From Bacilli bacterium (lineage in GTDB: Bacteria; Bacillota_I; Bacilli_A; RFN20; CAG-826): a stretch of 6,735 nt of DNA. Under the pieces are notes generated by a model, which worked only from the letters and a program-made list of their open reading frames with translations, was not told where the DNA came from and searched no databases. A program made the translations under genes and the position numbers. Of this stretch, positions 1 through 6,436 are shown piece after piece. Numbering within the stretch: position 1 is the stretch's first letter; each line of letters opens with the position of its first letter. Location: assembly GCA_024693415.1 (NCBI GenBank), contig JAILKX010000212.1, forward strand, positions 1-6,735. Direction: 5' to 3'.

Positions 1-72
1 CTCGTAAGGAAAGGCTACCGCTACGACGATATCCGGGAAAGACTGGACAAGGAGTTAAACGATGATGAATGA
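1..72 (+). CDS. recX: C-terminal end of a probable RecX regulatory protein (partial)
   Basis: Only the last 23 codons and a TGA stop are present; the gene enters from the left edge. The visible peptide contains LVRKGYRYDDIRERLDKEL, which fits the last helix of RecX, where an arginine/lysine-Gly-aromatic stretch is followed by an acidic residue and Ile-Arg. RecX proteins bind RecA filaments and modulate recombinase activity in the cytoplasm. The gene overlaps the following yhaM-like gene by 11 bases, and the downstream ribosome binding site (AAGGAG) lies inside its last codons, so the two are probably co-transcribed and translationally coupled. The call rests on a very short stretch and could be wrong; another small helical protein is possible. 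Confidence 0.55.
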   Translation, partial: LVRKGYRYDDIRERLDKELNDDE

Positions 73-1135
73 GAATCAAGATTTGCGCGTCGCCGAGATG
101 AAAGACGGCGATGAGGTGGTCGGCCAGTTCCTGATCACCAACGTCACCAAGCGCGCCTCCAGCGCGGGCAAGAATTACCTCAATATGGAGTTACAGGACT
201 CCACGGGGTCGATCGACGGCAAGAAATGGGACGTCTTTGAAGGGGATGAAGCGACCTTTGCCAACGGCAACGTCGTCCAAGTCCGCGGCAAGGTCCTTTC
301 CTATAACAACTCGTTGCAGTTCAAGGTCCTCTCGGGCGAGAAACTTGATTCCTCGCGCGTCGATTTCTCGCGCCTTGTCCCGTCTGCCCCAGTGAGCTTA
401 GAGCTCCTAAAAGGGAAGCTTCAGCTCTACATCGATTCGATTGGCAATCCAGACGTCAAAGCCCTTTTGCTTGAGATGATCAAGCGGTTCGAGGACAAAT
501 ACTTCATTTGGCCAGCCGCCGTCAGGAACCATCATAATTACCTTTCGGGTTTGCTTTATCACTCAATCACGATGTGCGACCTCGCCGCGAAAACCTGCGA
601 AGTCTATCATTCTTTGAACCGCGACATCGTCTTAGCCGGCGTCATCATCCATGACATGGGCAAGACGGTCGAATTAAGCGCCCCCCAGGCGACGCAGTTC
701 ACTTTGGAAGGGAAGCTCCTTGGCCATATCTCGATCGGTCAGGCCGAGCTTAGGGCCGCCGCCAAAGCCCTCCATTATTTCGATTACGATGACCTTAGCC
801 CCGAGGAGCAGCAGACCTCACGCGGCAAAGAGCTCTTCAAGAAGAAGGAGATCGCCGTTTGCTTGGAGCATATCGTCCTCTCCCATCATACGAAGCCCGA
901 ATTCGGCTCCCCTGTGGCCCCGCTTACGAGAGAAGCCCTTGCCGTGGCGATGATCGATGACCTCGACGCGAAGATGATGATCCTCGATAAGGCGTTCGCT
1001 GGCGTGGAAAAAGGCGGCTACACGCAGAAGCTCTTCACAATGGATGACCGTTACTTCTACCTCCCCGAATATTCGGTGGAGAATCCCGCCGCCCCAGGCA
1101 CGGGGTTAGAGGAAACCAAAAGCGACCTCGCGTGA
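62..1135 (+). CDS. yhaM: YhaM-family 3'-5' exoribonuclease (OB fold + HD domain)
   Basis: This 357-residue cytoplasmic protein matches the YhaM/CBF1 family of metal-dependent 3'-5' exoribonucleases, which trim single-stranded RNA ends and also act on DNA. Residues about 15-95 form an OB-fold nucleic-acid-binding domain (QFLITNVTKR, then NMELQDSTGSIDGKKWD). Residues about 150-310 form the HD hydrolase domain. Likely metal ligands are His167 in LLYHS, His197-Asp198 in IIHDMGK, His222 in GHISIG, His275/His276 in VLSHHTKPEFGSP and Asp299/Asp300 in MIDDLDAKM, so the active site looks intact. It is longer than Bacillus YhaM (about 314 residues), with extra residues around 240-262 and a C-terminal tail after about 335. 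ATG codons occur at 62 and 65; AAGGAG at 49-54 sits 7 bases before the first, which is preferred. It overlaps the probable recX and is followed by a terminator. Confidence 0.9.
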   Translation: MMNENQDLRVAEMKDGDEVVGQFLITNVTKRASSAGKNYLNMELQDSTGSIDGKKWDVFEGDEATFANGNVVQVRGKVLSYNNSLQFKVLSGEKLDSSRVDFSRLVPSAPVSLELLKGKLQLYIDSIGNPDVKALLLEMIKRFEDKYFIWPAAVRNHHNYLSGLLYHSITMCDLAAKTCEVYHSLNRDIVLAGVIIHDMGKTVELSAPQATQFTLEGKLLGHISIGQAELRAAAKALHYFDYDDLSPEEQQTSRGKELFKKKEIAVCLEHIVLSHHTKPEFGSPVAPLTREALAVAMIDDLDAKMMILDKAFAGVEKGGYTQKLFTMDDRYFYLPEYSVENPAAPGTGLEETKSDLA

Positions 1136-1167
1136 GGCCGCTCATCCTTCTTATTATATATAAGGAT

Positions 1168-1196
1168 ATAAGGGATTCTTATTGGATCCCTTTTTT
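1168..1196 (+). terminator. Rho-independent terminator after yhaM
   Basis: Arms AAGGGATTC (1170-1178) and GGATCCCTT (1184-1192) pair over 9 bp with one G-T wobble around a 5-base loop, and the run of T at 1191-1196 follows. It lies 34 bases after the yhaM stop. The hairpin overlaps the stop codon (1179-1181) of the convergent HIT gene. Read on the minus strand the hairpin is followed by an A/T-rich but U-poor stretch, so it may act only weakly for that gene. Confidence 0.8.
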
Positions 1197-1595
1197 GATG
1201 TCGTGGGCAAGACGGGGCAAGTCTAACCCTGTCGTGTCCTGTGGCTTCATCGAGATCTGGAATCCGCCTTCGCCACCCGTGTAGCGCGGGATGACATGGA
1301 CGTGGAAGTGGGGGACGCTTTGTCCAGCCTCCTCGCCGCAATTGGTGAGGATGTTGACCCCCTTCGCGCCTAAGACCGCGACTTCGGCCTGCCCGATGCG
1401 CTGGGCGACGTCATAGACCTTATGGGCAAGGTCGGCCGGGCAAGAGAGGAAGGAGTCATAATGCTTCTTCGGCATGACGAGGGTGTGCCCTTTGGTGAGC
1501 TGGGAGATGTCGAGGATGGCGATGACGTCATCGTCTTCATAGACGACGTTGCCTGGGATCTCCCCGGCGATGATTCGGCAAAAGATATCTTTCAT
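1179..1595 (-). CDS. hit: HIT-family protein (histidine triad nucleotide hydrolase/binding protein)
   Basis: This 138-residue cytoplasmic protein belongs to the histidine triad superfamily, whose members bind nucleotides and hydrolyse or transfer nucleoside monophosphates (for example Ap4A or AMP-amine substrates). The triad His-x-His-x-His is at residues 96-100 (PHFHVHVIPR), preceded by NCGEEAGQSV (85-94). The N-terminal part carries IFCRIIAGEIPG (4-15), then ALLDISQ-like and TKGHTLVMPKKH (about 27-45), closely following Bacillus Hit and its usual length. The family often has a CxxC zinc pair at the N-terminus; only Cys6 is present here, so one ligand is missing. I chose the ATG at 1595 because AGGAG lies 7 bases upstream of it (1603-1607). 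An in-frame ATG at 1622 would lie within the probable -10 box. The physiological substrate cannot be told from sequence. Confidence 0.93.
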   Translation of the reverse strand: MKDIFCRIIAGEIPGNVVYEDDDVIAILDISQLTKGHTLVMPKKHYDSFLSCPADLAHKVYDVAQRIGQAEVAVLGAKGVNILTNCGEEAGQSVPHFHVHVIPRYTGGEGGFQISMKPQDTTGLDLPRLAHDIKKGIQ

Positions 1596-1620
1596 TGGTT
1601 TGCTCCTAATGTGCTTATCC

Positions 1621-1649
1621 ATTATAAGACGCTAGGGAAAAAGAAGATA
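1621..1649 (-). promoter_or_regulatory. Probable promoter of the HIT gene
   Basis: On the minus strand a perfect TATAAT lies at 1626-1621, about 25 bases before the chosen HIT start. At a 17-base spacing the -35 region reads TATCTT (1649-1644), a poor match to TTGACA, so the promoter would depend mostly on its -10 box. It lies just downstream of the lipoprotein operon terminator, which fits the HIT gene having its own transcript. Confidence 0.5.
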
Positions 1650-1674
1650 ACAAAAGCGGGCCGAAGCCCGCTTT
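1648..1674 (-). terminator. Rho-independent terminator of the lipoprotein operon
   Basis: On the minus strand AAAGCGGGC (1674-1666) pairs perfectly with GCCCGCTTT (1661-1653) over 9 bp around the loop TTCG. This gives the very stable C(UUCG)G tetraloop. TTTTGTTAT follows, with more T-rich sequence beyond. It starts 17 bases after the stop codon of the second lipoprotein gene and should separate that operon from the HIT gene. Confidence 0.88.
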
Positions 1675-1690
1675 GTGACCTTGCCTTCCC

Positions 1691-3343
1691 TTATTCGAAG
1701 AGATCGGGGAAGGTGGATTTGAAGTAGTCGTAGATCGCCTGATCGTGATAAGCGAGGGCCGCGTTCTTGATGAAGTGCGCATTGGCCGCCGACTTATAGG
1801 AAGAGGAGTCGGAGATGAGGGTGACCGTGTCGAGGACGATCTGGTTAAGGGTCGCCGGGTGGTTCTCCATCTTGTCGTAGGAGGAATCGCCGCCTTCGAC
1901 GAGCTTGGCCGCCTTGACCGCCTCATTGACGCGGACGAGGTACCAAGTGGAGCTCGAGGAGTCGTATAAGCAATACGGATACTTATCGGTGGTCTGGGTG
2001 GTCTCCGGGATGAGGTAGTAGGAGTTGTTCACATACCAGCCGAAGGTGCCCTTGTAGGTGCCGGTCGCCGTCTCATTGAGGACGTCGACTTCGTTGGCGA
2101 CCATGACCTTGAAGAGACGATCTTTGAAGGTCGAGGAGAGGTCGCTGAGGGAGCTCGAGGTGTACCAGCCCTGGTGGGTGTGGGTCGAGGCCTCGATGTC
2201 GCGGGTCTTGAGCTGAAGGCCCGTCTTCATCGGGTAGGCGCCCGAATTGGTGAAGTCGGTGCTCGAACCGCTGGTCAAGCGGCTGGTCGAGACCTTGCGG
2301 TAGTCGTCGAGGAGCTTGCCATAGGTGGTTTCGAGGTAGTAGGCCGGGGTGCCGACGGTGGCGTCAGCGGCGATTTTGGTGAAGCCGGCGCGGGTATAGA
2401 TCGCGGTGGCGACTTCATCGGAATCAACGGCGATCGTGCCTTTGTAGAGCTGATCGAGGTAGTTGAAGTCGAGGTGATCCTCGGTGATCGTGAGGGAGGA
2501 ATCCTCCTGCGCGATGACGAGGGCGGCGTAGGCCTTGACGAGCTTCTGGGTGGCGAGGTTCTCGTCGTCGACGTTGGCTAATCCAATGATTTGCACGTTG
2601 CGCGCGAAGCTGCGGCCGATGGCGCCATAGGAGTTGTTGATGATGTAGTTCTCAACGAGGAGGTTGCGGTAGATGTCGGGGAGGTAGCTGCGCTCGATGA
2701 AGTCACGGTAGACGTCGATGTCGGTGAAGTATTCCTCCACATCCTCGAAGGTCTTCTCGCCAAGGATCTGGGCCTCGGTGAAGACGTAACTGTCTTCGAC
2801 CTCGATGTCATAGAGGGCGGCCTTCTGGGTGTTGTAGAACTTTTCCTCGAAGAAGAAGTTGCGTTCCTGATAGGAGGAGTTCTTGACGATCTCCCACATC
2901 TTCTTGAAGATCGCGGTTTCGATATGGGCCGCGAAGTCCTTGACTTTGGCGATGGTCTTGGTGGTGTTGAGGACGCCGTCGACCTTCACTTCGTAAGCTT
3001 CGGAGTGCTGGGCCGCGAAGGCGAGGATCTCGTCGTCGGTGCCGGTTTCCGCGAGGTCGCGGAGGCCAGCGGCGGTCCCGTCGTCGTAGTAGCCGCCGAA
3101 GCGGGAGACGGAGAGCTTATAAAGGATCGTGTTGAGAACCTTTTCGGAGTTGGTGCTGCCCGCGGTGATCATCGTGTCGTAGATCTCGCCAAGGGTGTTG
3201 CCCGGGATGTTGCCGGACACGTTGACGATCGGGGAGTCGTAGTCGGATTTGGTGAGGCTCGCTTCGATGGTGGAGCAGCCAGCAAGGCCCAAGCTCGCCA
3301 CTGCGGCAGCGGCGATGAACCATTTCTTGAAATTACTTGCCAT
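1691..3343 (-). CDS. Large secreted lipoprotein, possible PrsA/SurA-like foldase paralogue without a clear isomerase domain
   Basis: This 550-residue protein starts with a lipoprotein signal peptide: Lys6-Lys7, a hydrophobic stretch (residues 8-20) and the lipobox LAGC with Cys23, so it should be lipid-anchored on the outer face of the membrane. Residues 37-85 (a short beta stretch, then GEIYDTMI and a helix with KVLNTILYKL) resemble the N-terminal layout of PrsA/SurA chaperones. The middle is helical and rich in acidic and aromatic residues. Residues about 385-480 (QGWYTSSSLSDL, then FKDRLFKV, then STWYLVRVNEA) vaguely recall the order of parvulin elements, but no convincing active site is seen. 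I chose the ATG at 3343 because it gives an intact signal peptide and has AAAGGAGG 11 bases upstream, inside the preceding gene. It overlaps that gene by 11 bases, so the two are one operon. Lipoprotein status is firm; a folding role is inference. Confidence 0.75.
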   Translation of the reverse strand: MASNFKKWFIAAAAVASLGLAGCSTIEASLTKSDYDSPIVNVSGNIPGNTLGEIYDTMITAGSTNSEKVLNTILYKLSVSRFGGYYDDGTAAGLRDLAETGTDDEILAFAAQHSEAYEVKVDGVLNTTKTIAKVKDFAAHIETAIFKKMWEIVKNSSYQERNFFFEEKFYNTQKAALYDIEVEDSYVFTEAQILGEKTFEDVEEYFTDIDVYRDFIERSYLPDIYRNLLVENYIINNSYGAIGRSFARNVQIIGLANVDDENLATQKLVKAYAALVIAQEDSSLTITEDHLDFNYLDQLYKGTIAVDSDEVATAIYTRAGFTKIAADATVGTPAYYLETTYGKLLDDYRKVSTSRLTSGSSTDFTNSGAYPMKTGLQLKTRDIEASTHTHQGWYTSSSLSDLSSTFKDRLFKVMVANEVDVLNETATGTYKGTFGWYVNNSYYLIPETTQTTDKYPYCLYDSSSSTWYLVRVNEAVKAAKLVEGGDSSYDKMENHPATLNQIVLDTVTLISDSSSYKSAANAHFIKNAALAYHDQAIYDYFKSTFPDLFE

Positions 3344-5381
3344 TGTAGCAAACGCCTCCTTTCGCCCAAGCGCCGTCTTCGCTGCCGTAGCCGATGGCGC
3401 AGACCTCGGAGATGAGGTTCTGCTGGCCATCATCGCGGAGCGTCCTCGCCTCGTCTTGGCGGGTGAGGAGTTCGGCGTAGGTGGACCAAGCATCGTCGAA
3501 GTCCTCATCGGTATCGACGACCGCTTTGGTGCGCTGTTCTTGGATGTAGCTCTTGATGAGGTTGCCAATCTGTTCGTTGGCGAAGGTGATGGCGGCGCCG
3601 GAAGTGCCGGATTCGCCGTTTTCGATCAAATACTGGAAGATGAAGGTATCGCGCTGGTTGGAGTTGTAGCCGGTGATGGCGGAGCGGACCTCATTGGCGC
3701 GCTCGGAGTAGCCGGAGGAGCCGGTGTTGAACTCGTTGACGTAGGTGGATTTCTCATCGCTGAGATCGCCATAGACGGGATAGCCGTCATCGCTCGGCTT
3801 GTAGAAGGTGTAGTACTCGGAGAGCGAGGTGGCGTCTTCATCGTCGGCGACCGCTTCATATTCGGACTCGGTGAGCTCGGTGGTCCCGGTCGGGTAGCCT
3901 TCCGCGTCATAGTTGGTCAAGACGTATTCGTCTAAGGCCGAACGGGTGACGGTGATGAAGTGGATGCCCGATTTGGAATCGCCGCGGACGGCGAGGACGA
4001 TGCGGCCGAGGGAGTCGGTGAGGACGTTGTGGCCGTCGTTGTCGATGAGGCCGGTGGTGTCGACCTGGAAGCCCGGGAGGGCGGCATAGGTCGCGTTGTA
4101 GGTGCCTTCGAGGTCGGCCTCTTCGGTGACGTCATAGGTCGGGGTGGCGGGAAGCGGGGTGCTCGGGTCGGTCACTTGCTCGTTATAGGGGATCGAGTTC
4201 GGGGTGATGACCGCAATCTGGTGGTTGTTGAAGTATTTATTGAAGATGATGTTGCGCGGGTAATAGGTTTCGCTATTCTCGTTGACTTCAAAGCCGAATT
4301 CCGGGTTCTTCGCGGTGGCGGCCATGGCGAGGGCAGCGCCGTAGGGGAGCTTGCCGATGCCGCGATTGGCGAAGTAATCGGTGACCTTGATCTCATCGTC
4401 GGAGCCGACGACGCGGTCCGGATCGAGGATCGTCGCGTCTTCGCTCGGAAGGAGCTTGGCCGCGTTGTCTTCGGTCTTGTTGGTCTTGTTGTAAAGGGCA
4501 TCGTAGGCGTAGACGCCGAGTTTGAACTCGCTGACGAAGCTTGTGCCCTTATCCATGATGCCGAGGTCGCCGAATTCAGCGCCCGAACCGGTATCCTCGG
4601 AGATTTCCTTCGCGATGTCGCCGAAGGTGGCGCGCTCGGTGACCGGGGTGATGCCGTCTTCTTTGGACGCGCCGGCGAGTTCCTTCATGGCCTGCGAGAG
4701 GCGGATCGCTTCGGACTCGGTGACCTTGATGGACGTGAAGTCAGAGGCGGTGGCGCCGGCAAAGGTGATGAGGAAGTGGGCGACGTGATAGGGGAGCTTC
4801 TCCTCAAGGTAGCCGTCGGAACCGGGGCCATAGTCCTCGGAATCCGGGAACATGATGACCTTTTCGCCAGATTCGTTGATGTAATAGCCATCGCGCATGG
4901 CGGCGACCCTGGTGTCGGAGCTCGAATATTCGCGCTCGAAGCGGGTCTTCTCCTCTTCGTAGAGGCGGAGTTCATAGAGCTGATCGACGTTGTCGCAGCC
5001 ATTGCTGCTTAGGATCTTCTCGAATTCCTCTTGGTAGGTGGTGCCGTTGCTGGACGCGTTGTTCTCGGCCGACTTCTTGTCGTCGTTAACGTCTTTCTGG
5101 GCGGCGGCTTTGAGTTCCGCTAAGGCCGTGGCTTGGGAGCTGGCATTGTAATAATTGCGGATCAAAACCTCTTTGACTTTGTTGAAGTCTGTGCTGGCGG
5201 CGCTGGATTCTTTTTGGTAATCGTTGAACAGGTCCTTGGCCGTGAAATCGACCCGGTTGCCTTGAGCGTCAGTATAAGTCAGCACAACTCCTTCGGAATA
5301 AGTGACCTCATTGCAAGCGGCGAGGGCGCCGATGGAGAGCAATGCCGTCACGATACCGAGGGTGAGTTTGGTTTTTTTCAT
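3333..5381 (-). CDS. prsA: PrsA-like parvulin peptidyl-prolyl isomerase lipoprotein with a long insertion
   Basis: This 682-residue protein begins with a lipoprotein signal peptide (Lys2-Lys3, hydrophobic 6-20, lipobox LAAC with Cys23). It is probably an extracytoplasmic foldase that helps secreted proteins fold at prolyl bonds. Residues about 30-160 form a helical N-terminal region like the PrsA/SurA chaperone part. A parvulin-type domain begins near 198: YHVAHFLITF (His202), ESEAIRLSQAMKELA (222-236), then ATFGDIAKEISED (251-263) and EFGDLGIMDKG (269-279) before FVSEFK. The expected closing strand, normally soon after, is found only at about 460-480 (IVLAVRGDSKSGIHFITVTR, His474), implying an insertion of about 150 residues. 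A helical C-terminal part ends with Cys661 and Cys678. At 682 residues it is more than twice Bacillus PrsA (about 290). I chose the ATG at 5381 for the signal peptide; AAGGAGG lies 12 bases upstream. The family call is fairly firm; the orthology to PrsA is inference. Confidence 0.78.
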   Translation of the reverse strand: MKKTKLTLGIVTALLSIGALAACNEVTYSEGVVLTYTDAQGNRVDFTAKDLFNDYQKESSAASTDFNKVKEVLIRNYYNASSQATALAELKAAAQKDVNDDKKSAENNASSNGTTYQEEFEKILSSNGCDNVDQLYELRLYEEEKTRFEREYSSSDTRVAAMRDGYYINESGEKVIMFPDSEDYGPGSDGYLEEKLPYHVAHFLITFAGATASDFTSIKVTESEAIRLSQAMKELAGASKEDGITPVTERATFGDIAKEISEDTGSGAEFGDLGIMDKGTSFVSEFKLGVYAYDALYNKTNKTEDNAAKLLPSEDATILDPDRVVGSDDEIKVTDYFANRGIGKLPYGAALAMAATAKNPEFGFEVNENSETYYPRNIIFNKYFNNHQIAVITPNSIPYNEQVTDPSTPLPATPTYDVTEEADLEGTYNATYAALPGFQVDTTGLIDNDGHNVLTDSLGRIVLAVRGDSKSGIHFITVTRSALDEYVLTNYDAEGYPTGTTELTESEYEAVADDEDATSLSEYYTFYKPSDDGYPVYGDLSDEKSTYVNEFNTGSSGYSERANEVRSAITGYNSNQRDTFIFQYLIENGESGTSGAAITFANEQIGNLIKSYIQEQRTKAVVDTDEDFDDAWSTYAELLTRQDEARTLRDDGQQNLISEVCAIGYGSEDGAWAKGGVCYNGK

Positions 5382-5393
5382 ACTAGACTCGTT

Positions 5394-5450
5394 CCTCCTT
5401 CGTCTTGAACGTAGCGCGTTAATCATATTCTTTAACAAGAATAGTTACAA
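5394..5450 (-). promoter_or_regulatory. Promoter and leader of the lipoprotein operon
   Basis: On the minus strand TTGTAA (5450-5445) and TATGAT (5427-5422) are separated by exactly 17 bases, a good sigma-A type promoter. Transcription would start near 5415, giving a leader of about 34 bases that contains the AAGGAGG ribosome binding site (5400-5394) before the ATG at 5381. Confidence 0.7.
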
Positions 5451-5501
5451 CAAAAATATGCATGACTTCGCTTCCTTTTGCTTTGATCTATGCAAATTGG
5501 C

Positions 5502-5517
5502 CAAAGATTTATCTTTG
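5502..5517. promoter_or_regulatory. Inverted repeat between divergent promoters, possible operator
   Basis: CAAAGAT (5502-5508) and ATCTTTG (5511-5517) form a perfect 7-bp inverted repeat with a 2-base centre. An 8-base palindrome TTGGCCAA (5497-5504) overlaps its left edge. It lies upstream of both promoters: about 27 bases before the suf -35 and about 52 bases before the lipoprotein -35. Nothing like a T-run follows, so a terminator is unlikely. I do not recognise it as a known regulator box, and a chance palindrome in AT-rich DNA is possible. Confidence 0.35.
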
Positions 5518-5543
5518 TGAATGAAAAAAGGTTATCGCTTTTG

Positions 5544-5572
5544 TTGATTGAGGAGGGTTGCCCTATTAGAAT
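5544..5572 (+). promoter_or_regulatory. Promoter of the suf operon
   Basis: TTGATT (5544-5549) and TAGAAT (5567-5572) are spaced by exactly 17 bases, a good sigma-A type match. Transcription would begin near 5579, only a few bases before the GGAGGG ribosome binding site (5586-5591) of sufC. Confidence 0.7.
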
Positions 5573-5601
5573 AGTCTCGCTCTTCGGAGGGAGTGACGCG
5601 T

Positions 5602-6435
5602 ATGTCCGTATTGAAAATCGAAAATCTCCACGCCTCGGTGAAGGATAAGGAAATCCTCAAAGGCGTGAATCTTACCATCAACGAGGGAGAGACCCTCGCC
5701 CTTTTGGGACCCAATGGCCATGGCAAGTCCACTTTGCTCGCCGCCATCATGGGCAATCCGAACTTCACCGTCACCGAGGGAAGCATCACCCTCGATGGCC
5801 AAGACGTCCTTTCCCTCCCCGTGAACGAGCGCTCCAAACTCGGCATCTTCCTCGCGATGCAGAACCCTTCCGAGATCCCAGGCGTCAATTCCGCCGATTT
5901 CTATAAGGCGGCGATGAACGCCAGGCGCGAGAAGCCGATGAAGCTCTTCGAATTCTATGGCTCCCTCCAATCCGCCTATAAGGAAATGGGGATCCCGTTC
6001 GAGATGAGCAACCGCAACCTCAACGAAGGCTTCTCCGGCGGCGAGAAGAAGCGCAACGAAATCCTCCAGATGAAGCTGCTCAACCCCAAGTTCTGCATGC
6101 TTGACGAAATCGATTCGGGCCTCGACGTCGATGCCATCCAAGTCGTCGCCAAGGCGATCCAAGAAGACCAAGCCAAAGGCAAGGGATTCCTCGTGATCTC
6201 CCACTATGCCAGGCTCTTTGAACTCATCCACCCGACCCGCGCCGCCGTCATGATCGATGGCCGCATCGCCGTCGAAGGCGGACCTGAGATCATCACGAAG
6301 ATCGATACCCAAGGGTATGAATGGATCAAGACGGAACTCGGCATTTCCATTGACAAAGAAGATAAACCGATGAACAAGGTCTCGATCGGCGTCTGCGCCA
6401 CCCGCGTTGCCATCAAGGAAGACAAAGGAAAATAA
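5602..6435 (+). CDS. sufC: SufC, ABC-type ATPase of the SUF Fe-S cluster assembly complex
   Basis: SufC is the cytoplasmic ATPase that joins SufB and SufD in the SufBCD scaffold, which builds iron-sulfur clusters. The 277 residues show all ABC ATPase motifs: Walker A GPNGHGKST (36-44), Q-loop Gln87 in AMQNPSEIPGV, the SufC-type signature FSGGEKKRNEILQM (144-157), Walker B CMLDEIDSGLD (165-175) with catalytic Glu169, and the H-loop His201 in VISHYARL. The FSGGEKKRNEI and DEIDSGLD forms separate it from transporter ATPases. After the usual end near GYEWIKTELG (238-247) there is a tail of about 30 residues (KPMNKVSIGVCATRVAIKED), so it is slightly longer than typical SufC (about 250). I chose the ATG at 5602: GGAGGG lies 10 bases upstream, whereas an in-frame GTG at 5593 is too close to it. 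sufD follows after one base. Confidence 0.96.
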   Translation: MSVLKIENLHASVKDKEILKGVNLTINEGETLALLGPNGHGKSTLLAAIMGNPNFTVTEGSITLDGQDVLSLPVNERSKLGIFLAMQNPSEIPGVNSADFYKAAMNARREKPMKLFEFYGSLQSAYKEMGIPFEMSNRNLNEGFSGGEKKRNEILQMKLLNPKFCMLDEIDSGLDVDAIQVVAKAIQEDQAKGKGFLVISHYARLFELIHPTRAAVMIDGRIAVEGGPEIITKIDTQGYEWIKTELGISIDKEDKPMNKVSIGVCATRVAIKEDKGK

Positions 6436-6436
6436 G

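Noticed and set aside
3344..3568. Extension of the second lipoprotein by 75 codons to an upstream ATG at 3568
   Set aside because: The extension is Ser/Arg/Thr-rich shadow sequence of the preceding gene and would bury the lipoprotein signal peptide; the start at 3343 has its own ribosome binding site.
3960..5012. Long plus-strand open frame (350 codons) antisense to the first lipoprotein gene, and similar ones at 2591-3415 and 3249-3935
   Set aside because: They give low-complexity Gly/Val/Asp-rich proteins typical of reading the complement of a codon-biased gene, and the opposite strand has signal peptides, ribosome binding sites and parvulin motifs.
5382..5438. Upstream ATG of the first lipoprotein at 5438
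   Set aside because: It would add an Arg-rich leader before the signal peptide and lies upstream of the predicted transcription start near 5415.
5524..5541. Weak hairpin AAAAG...CTTTT near the suf promoter as a terminator or riboswitch
   Set aside because: Only about 5 A/T-rich base pairs and no U-tract; it lies upstream of the predicted transcription start and would not be in the suf transcript.
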